From Eucommia ulmoides (taxonomy: Eukaryota > Streptophyta > Magnoliopsida > Garryales > Eucommiaceae), in NCBI GenBank assembly GCA_016647705.1, contig CM028335.1, forward strand, positions 2,418,001 to 2,482,000: 64,000 nucleotides of DNA, written 5' to 3'. Made by a program: the position numbers and the translations under genes. Shown in pieces: positions 59,197-64,000 of this stretch (positions are counted from its first letter, which is position 1; each line of letters begins with the position of its first letter). Under the pieces are notes generated by a model that saw only the letters and a list, made by a program, of their open reading frames with translations, searched no databases and had not been told where the DNA came from.

Positions 59197-59265
<69 letters not shown>
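59197..59265. repeat. (AT)n microsatellite
   Basis: Uninterrupted AT run of about 66 bases inside the hAT element. Confidence 0.95.
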
Positions 59266-59268
<3 letters not shown>

Positions 59269-59469
59269 TTACGTGGTTCGGTTACGCAATTACTATCCCA
59301 AAATCAAAACCAAAACTGCTTATGTTTCTAAATTTAAAACCAAAACCAAAACTATTTAATTGATTTCATCCCGGACTATTTTGTTCGGTTTCTCTCGATT
59401 ACCCGTCGATTCGATTTTTTTTTCGATTCCTATTCGCTGCCCACCCCTAAGTATATGATTTTAAATTAA

Positions 59470-59735
59470 AATGACGTGGACAAAAATTACACGTGTCAAT
59501 CTGACGTGTCACATTAGGCCTACACCCACAATCAAATCCCTCTTCAAAAATCCTCTCTAATCCTCTCAAGACCAATCATAGTCACCCTCGCACGTGGCAA
59601 CCACCCCCACCCCCACCCCCACCATATCACCTGATACATTACCCATCTAAAAAATATTATAATTTTGCATTAAAATAAATAAATAAATTAAAAAAGAGAA
59701 TTTTCCACCAATCATATGCGTCTTCCCACGTGGGA
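59470..59735 (+). promoter_or_regulatory. ACGTG/G-box cluster upstream of the TIGR01589 gene
   Basis: Exact CACGTG hexamers lie at 59591-59596 and 59727-59732, with further ACGTG cores at about 59473-59510 (gacgtgg, acacgtgtc, gacgtgtc). G-boxes bind bHLH (including PIF) and bZIP factors. They lie 1.1-1.4 kb from the ATG, and regulation is inferred only. A C-rich (CCCCCA)n tract is at 59605-59625. Confidence 0.4.
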
Positions 59736-59987
59736 AATGGGCCCCCACAGCCACTATGACATCACATGATCATAGTCTTAATAATAGATAACCCTAAAAA
59801 TATGGGGTGAGTGTTTAGATAAACCCTCGAGTTTTTTAAATTATATATTTAGTCCTTGGAAGTATTACGTTTTTCGTAATCGGACAAAATTTAGAACGTT
59901 GTTAATAGTTTTGAATGAAAAACGGGTTACGTTCAAAATGTTGTTATGTAATTGGGGTACTTTCGTTATTTTGTTGCTCCACTAAAC

Positions 59988-60372
59988 TAAGAGTATAAGT
60001 TGGTCGGATCGGGTTAGGGTGGTGAGTAGCTAAACCAGCATGTTTGGGGTTTAGTTTTCAGGTCAGAACGTGTCAGTTTGTGTCTGTTTTTGAATGGGCT
60101 AAATTGACCGTTTTAATCTAGTTGGATTAGGTCGGCGGTCGAGTAGGAGTTTTTAAGTTAAAATGACAGAATTAAAGAATGAATTTGTTGGGTTGGTTGG
60201 TTCGTGCTAGAGTTCGGCTACATGTTTTCATACCCTTGGGTTCAATAGAAAACAAAGCGGGCGGGTTGGGGCGAGCCAATTTTTTTTTAAGCCTACAAAA
60301 CCCGAGCATTTTTCCTTCAAAAGGGTCGGGTCGATGGGTTGTTTTGGGTTTAGGGTATTTTTTACACCCCTA
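59988..60372. mobile_element. hAT MITE, 385 bp, in the promoter region of the TIGR01589 gene
   Basis: The ends TAAGAGTATAAGTTGG and, from the right, TAGGGGTGTAAAAAAT are flanked by a perfect CACTAAAC duplication (59980-59987, 60373-60380). It lies about 490 bp upstream of the ATG at 60867. Confidence 0.85.
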
Positions 60373-60866
60373 CACTAAACATAAGACATCCCCATTCATT
60401 ATTTTTCTAACAACGATTCATTTGAAAAATAAAATAGAAAACTCTGAATTATTATTAAAGAAAATTTCTTAAATTTAATGAAGTAATGAAATGACAAAAA
60501 TATTTTCATTAAAAAGTCAAGTGTTGAACACAACTAATTTTCCATCCAAAAATCATTAACAACGTTCCAATTTTGCAAGATTGAAATACATAAGAAAGTT
60601 AAAAGATCAACTGTGCAATTTAACAAATCTCGGGGTCTACAAAGACACCCATCCTATACATTAGGGACAAAATATATAATTTTACCTTATAAAAACATAT
60701 AAATCCAAGATTTCTGCCTGTCTTATTATTATATTCATTCACCTTCTCCACCACCATCTACTAGTTTTTCCACCCCCTTAACCCTACTTTCCTCTCTTTC
60801 CTTTCTCTCTCTAAAATACATATCTCTACACACACACATATATCTATATGCAAGATATATACAATC

Positions 60867-60971
60867 ATGGGTAGTGATTCATCTTCTTCATATATTCACC
60901 TGGTAATAGGCTCAACTTAATTTTCTTCTTCTTCTTTTTTTTTTTTCCATAATATTATTTTTATGTAATAA

Positions 60972-61012
<41 letters not shown>

Positions 61013-61364
61013 GCAGGTGCATCGCTTGATAGAAGAGTGCATGATATTCAAGATGAGCAAAGAGGAGTGCATGGAAGCACTCTCAAAACATGCCAACATA
61101 GAACCAGTTATTACATCTACAGGTAGTTGTAAGAATAAATTCTTTTTTATTTTTTATTTTTTATTTTTTTGCTCCATCAAAATATTTTTGTAGGGTTTTA
61201 AATCATTGATTTGATATATATATATATTTGTTTATGAAGTGTGGAAGGAGCTGGAGAAAGAGAACAAGGAGTTCTTTGAGGCATACGAGAAAAGGAGAGT
61301 AGAGAGAGAATCAGAAACATCAGAGTGGAAGAGAGAGAGAAGAATCAACAAAGATAATGACTAG
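60867..61364 (+). CDS. Small plant-specific protein, TIGR01589 (plant protein 1589) family, 88 aa
   Basis: Exons 60867-60902, 61017-61122 and 61240-61364 join at GT-AG introns of 114 and 117 bp to give 88 residues. After MGSDSSSSYIHL comes the family core: VHRLIEECMIFKMSKEECME, then ALSKHANIEPVITSTVWKEL, then EKENKEFFEAYEKRR, and a charged tail ending INKDND. Length and exon layout fit the short members of the family. Arabidopsis members of this family have been linked to repression of photosynthetic genes and to pseudo-etiolated growth when overexpressed; assigning that role here is an inference from family. Intron 1 carries a CT/TA microsatellite. The first ATG is used because the short hydrophilic N terminus is normal for the family. 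The gene looks intact. Confidence 0.9.
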
Positions 61365-61725
61365 ATTTTTTTTTTTTTTCAGACAAAAATGTTTGATTTA
61401 ATTTAGATGTTTTTGTGTTTGTTCTAGTTATATTTAGAAGGTTGATCTGATCATTTTGAGGTTTTATTATGAATCCAGGTTTTAGCCTTGAAGTTTGACT
61501 ATTATGTCAATTTAGTCCTTGTGGAATTTTGAATTTCTAGACATGACACCTTAAAGTTTCCTAATTATTCCCGATTAGTCTAATTTATCATCTGCGATAT
61601 AATTTTGGATGGTATATACTTTTTAAGAGATTTCACGGGTATCTAACCTTTTTCTTTCTCCATTCTCCTCCCCGCCCAAACACTTACCACCATCCTCTGG
61701 TAAGAATTGTAGAGGAAATTCTCAC
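61365..61725. other. 3' flank of the TIGR01589 gene
   Basis: T-rich 3' UTR-like sequence. A phrase of the type tttagtccttgtgg (61513-61530), common in repeat-derived plant DNA, is present; nothing else is recognised. Confidence 0.4.
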
Positions 61726-61938
61726 TAGGGTTGTGCAGGTTTTTTTAAAACCCGCCCGACTTGAAACAATAATAAAAAAAAATCGAAAACAACCTGTCCC
61801 ATTAAGTAACCGAACAAATTCAGCTCTATTTTTGTTGAACTTGAATAGCGATGGCGAGGCGCGACTGATATCCATTTTATATCCGCAGGTTGGCCCAACC
61901 TGTCCAAACAACACAAAACAACGTCATTTTGTGTTTTT
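61726..61938. mobile_element. hAT-like fragment cut by the LTR element
   Basis: Begins TAGGGTTGTGCAGG and contains aacccgcccgac and ttggcccaacctgtcc, words typical of this hAT-like family. No right terminus is seen before the LTR at about 61939. Confidence 0.35.
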
Positions 61939-62488
61939 TTGGGGGGAATGAAACAACAACATTCCTCAGTCCAAGGATCAGTCACACAAATGCAAATTCA
62001 TACGCAAGAGATTTAACGTGATTCGGTAAAAAAATTGCCTATATCCATAGAGAGAAATCAATTCCAGTACATATATCAAAATAATTCCAAAAAGGGAGGT
62101 GAATGTCCACTCTCTTACAATACCCACTCAATTTTCTCCCTGTCAAACTCTCTATTTGTGTTTATTCAATGTCTGAGCATATCCCTCTCTTTTTGAAGGC
62201 TCACCAATGGCCTCTCCTTAGCCATGGCCAAAGGCCCTTGCCTTTCTCTCTCAAAGGCTACATCTTGCCTTTTGTTCGTATAAACTTATGAATTCGGCGA
62301 ATATTTATAATCTGAGAGAATGGGAAAATGAGTATTAATTTTTGAAAAGTCCAAAACACATTTCACTTTCACACGAAATTCACTATTCACGAGTATTACG
62401 AGTATTCCGTTGTTTATCGTCGGTGGAAATGCATACTATTCATGCATATGGCACTGTACACGTTGAAAAATCAAGATAATACCCAACA
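61939..62488 (-). repeat. 3' LTR of the TRIM-like element
   Basis: Plus-strand ends are about ggggggaatgaaac (eroded) and acccaaca. It aligns with 63505-64000 through gagatttaac, tctatttgtgtttatt, gccttttgttcgta and aacttatgaattcggc. Confidence 0.85.
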
Positions 62489-63487
62489 ATCTCCCTCTTG
62501 GCTTGAGTTTTCAATGTTGTCGGAAAAACTCTTTTCGGCCTATCTAGAGAAGGAATATCAGTACTGTAGAACTTGGACTGAAACACGACTTAGTTTAGCT
62601 CCAACACAAACACAACTCCTCTTGAGAATTCACTTGACAACATCTGAAGATTTCATCATTGCCACTTGGCGATCACACTTCTTTTCTGAAGTAGTTACAC
62701 CCCTTCACCGGGATGCCCCCTCGTCCTCGCATCAAGTAATCAAACTTCTTTACCAAGTGCCTTACACCTCATCATCAGGATGTCCGCAACCCTTTATCGG
62801 GATGCCATAGAAAACACTGTCTACTCTAATAGTCAAAATTCTCAAAATAGATAATTGCCATGCTCCACCATGGCGAGATTTGTAAATTAACGAAATCTTC
62901 TTCTTACTTGAAGACATTCTTCCTCATGTTATCTTCTCCAATATAATCTAAATGTTATAAATTAACTCCAACCAAGTCCAAGAGCTCCTTAAATTTATCT
63001 ATCGGTTCCCAAACATCAATCGATATACTGAAAATTTGTTGGCCAGACTCACTTATTTTGACAAATCTATATCATGGAATTCTCATATTCTCTGCCACAA
63101 GAAGTGTTTCTAAATCTGTGTTTTTTATCCGAGAAAGACCAACATGTCTTTTCTGAAAATTATCTTCCACAGATTGAACTGGAGTACTAATTTGCACTCC
63201 ATCTAATTGTCTCATTTGAAACTCTACCTACTTCTCTTCCTGAATAATTTTTTTCAAGGTGCCAAGGTGTCCTTTTGTTTGCCTGTACAATTAGACCTAT
63301 GTTTGACAACAGTTCCCCTTGTTAGAACAATACCCTTCAGTCTGTACAACTCACCAGCCTTCCAACGTGAACATTCTGTCAAGCCAACAAAATATTCTCT
63401 AACGCCCTTAGCTACTCGACTCCAACTTCAGCTCGTTAAGGAGAATACTTCGGTGCATGACAGTGAAAATTGCTTAGGTGACTCATC

Positions 63488-63502
63488 TTTGCTCTGATAC
63501 CA
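63488..63502 (-). other. Primer-binding site of the TRIM-like element
   Basis: Minus strand TGGTATCAGAGCAAA, complementary to the 3' end of initiator tRNA-Met, two bases from the LTR. Confidence 0.9.
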
Positions 63503-63504
63503 AT

Positions 63505-64000
63505 TGTTGAGAAATGAAACGACGACATTCTCCTACCTAAGGATCAGCCACAGAAATGCAAATTTACACACAAGAGATTTAACATGGTTCGACCAACAAT
63601 TTACCTACAACCACAAAGAGAAACTAATTCCACTATGTCAAAAGAAATTATAAAAGATGAGGTGAATCACCACACTCTTAATTTACCTACTCAATTTTCT
63701 CTCTGTCAAACTCTCTATTTGTGTTTATTAAATGCCTGAGCATATCTCTCTGTTTCCGAATGCTCATCAATGGCCTCTCCTTCACCATGGTCAACGACCC
63801 TTGTCTTTCTCTCTCAAACGTTACATCTTGCCTTTTGTTCGTACAAACTTATGAATTCGGCATATATTTATAATCTGAGAAAATGGCAAAATGAGTATTT
63901 TTGAAAAGTTCAAAACACATTTCACTGTTCACACATGTGCGGTTTACTGTTCATGTGAATTCACTATTCACGCGTATTCCACTTTTCATTGTCGGTGGAA
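63505..64000 (-). repeat. 5' LTR of the TRIM-like element, incomplete
   Basis: Starts TGTTGAGAAATGAAACG on the plus strand; 496 of about 550 expected bases are in the window. Confidence 0.85.

Larger units (their letters stand above)
58102..59449. mobile_element. hAT non-autonomous element, 1348 bp, with perfect 8-bp target duplication
   Basis: The ends TAGGAGTGTGCAACGG and, from the right, TAGGGGTGGGCAGCG are flanked by AGTATATG on both sides (58094-58101, 59450-59457). Inside are a tandem array of cacggtttaaactaacc-like words (58534-58740), an AT run (59197-59265) and a CAAAACC-repeat zone. A second hAT-like tip (TAGGGATGTCAACGG) starts at 58762, so the element may be composite. Its right part matches 4768-5090 in reverse. 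Confidence 0.85.
61939..64000 (-). mobile_element. Short LTR retroelement (TRIM-like, Copia-type signals), minus strand, runs off the right edge
   Basis: Two direct repeats of about 550 bp (61939-62488 and 63505-64000, the latter cut by the window end) flank about 1.0 kb. Read on the minus strand the right copy is the 5' LTR and ends in CAACA, followed by the primer-binding site TGGTATCAGAGCAAA (63488-63502), a 15-base match to initiator tRNA-Met. Before the left copy lies a polypurine tract AAGCCAAGAGGGAGAT (62489-62504), then TGTTGGGT, the start of the 3' LTR. The interior has no gag or pol and contains repeated cgggatgcc-like phrases. The two LTRs differ at many sites, so the element is old. 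Frames such as 62442-62810 are not genes. Confidence 0.85.

Noticed and set aside
62442..62810. 122-codon plus-strand frame
   Set aside because: Spans the 3' LTR, polypurine tract and interior of a minus-strand retroelement.

Overview
The window is nuclear DNA of a flowering plant, almost certainly a eudicot. It is very AT-rich, its genes carry short GT-AG introns, and it holds plant-only families (a TIGR01589 small protein, an F-box/LRR protein, a plant mobile domain gene) plus dense plant transposons. Only two host genes look intact: an F-box/LRR gene on the minus strand (11007-13814) and an 88-residue TIGR01589 protein on the plus strand (60867-61364). A third host gene, related to DRB/HYL1 double-stranded-RNA-binding proteins, survives as fragments (3-98 plus 3126-3178, and 4147-4475) and is split by a solo LTR.

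Layout. 1-4.5 kb: DRB-like relic cut by a 3.0-kb solo LTR (99-3120, target duplication CTGCA). 4.6-10.8 kb: remains of a minus-strand Copia element (gag fragment 5094-5315; LTR 9017-9479 with its primer-binding site), a second solo LTR (5764-7463, target duplication ATAAC), hAT-like pieces and a foldback MITE. 11-14 kb: F-box gene, with a Tourist-like MITE in intron 2. 14-18.3 kb: gene-free, with foldback MITEs and a tandem repeat. 18.4-25.0 kb: a complete Mutator-like element (MULE) with long TIRs, a 10-bp target duplication, a decayed mudrA transposase and a decayed five-exon plant mobile domain gene. 18.3-32.3 kb: a two-copy tandem duplication (A, B) of about 2.6-2.7 kb; A carries the MULE and B carries a minus-strand Helitron. 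32.3-57.6 kb: a four-copy tandem array (R1-R4) of a non-coding unit of about 4.4-4.9 kb. The size differences between copies are mostly explained by insertions (hAT, Helitron, Tourist MITEs, long-inverted-repeat elements) whose empty sites can be read in sister copies. 57.6-64 kb: hAT elements, the TIGR01589 gene, and a short minus-strand LTR retroelement that runs off the right edge.

The region works as a stratified record of transposition rather than as a pathway. Because the duplicated units give internal empty sites, many insertions can be bounded to the base and ordered in time. The least ordinary objects are a three-level nest (long-inverted-repeat element inside a Tourist MITE inside a related inverted-repeat element) that was then duplicated as a block, the near-complete 1.88-kb inverted repeats, and a MULE that pairs mudrA with a plant mobile domain gene, both disabled by in-frame stops. 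All calls were made by reading the sequence by eye; no database search was run.
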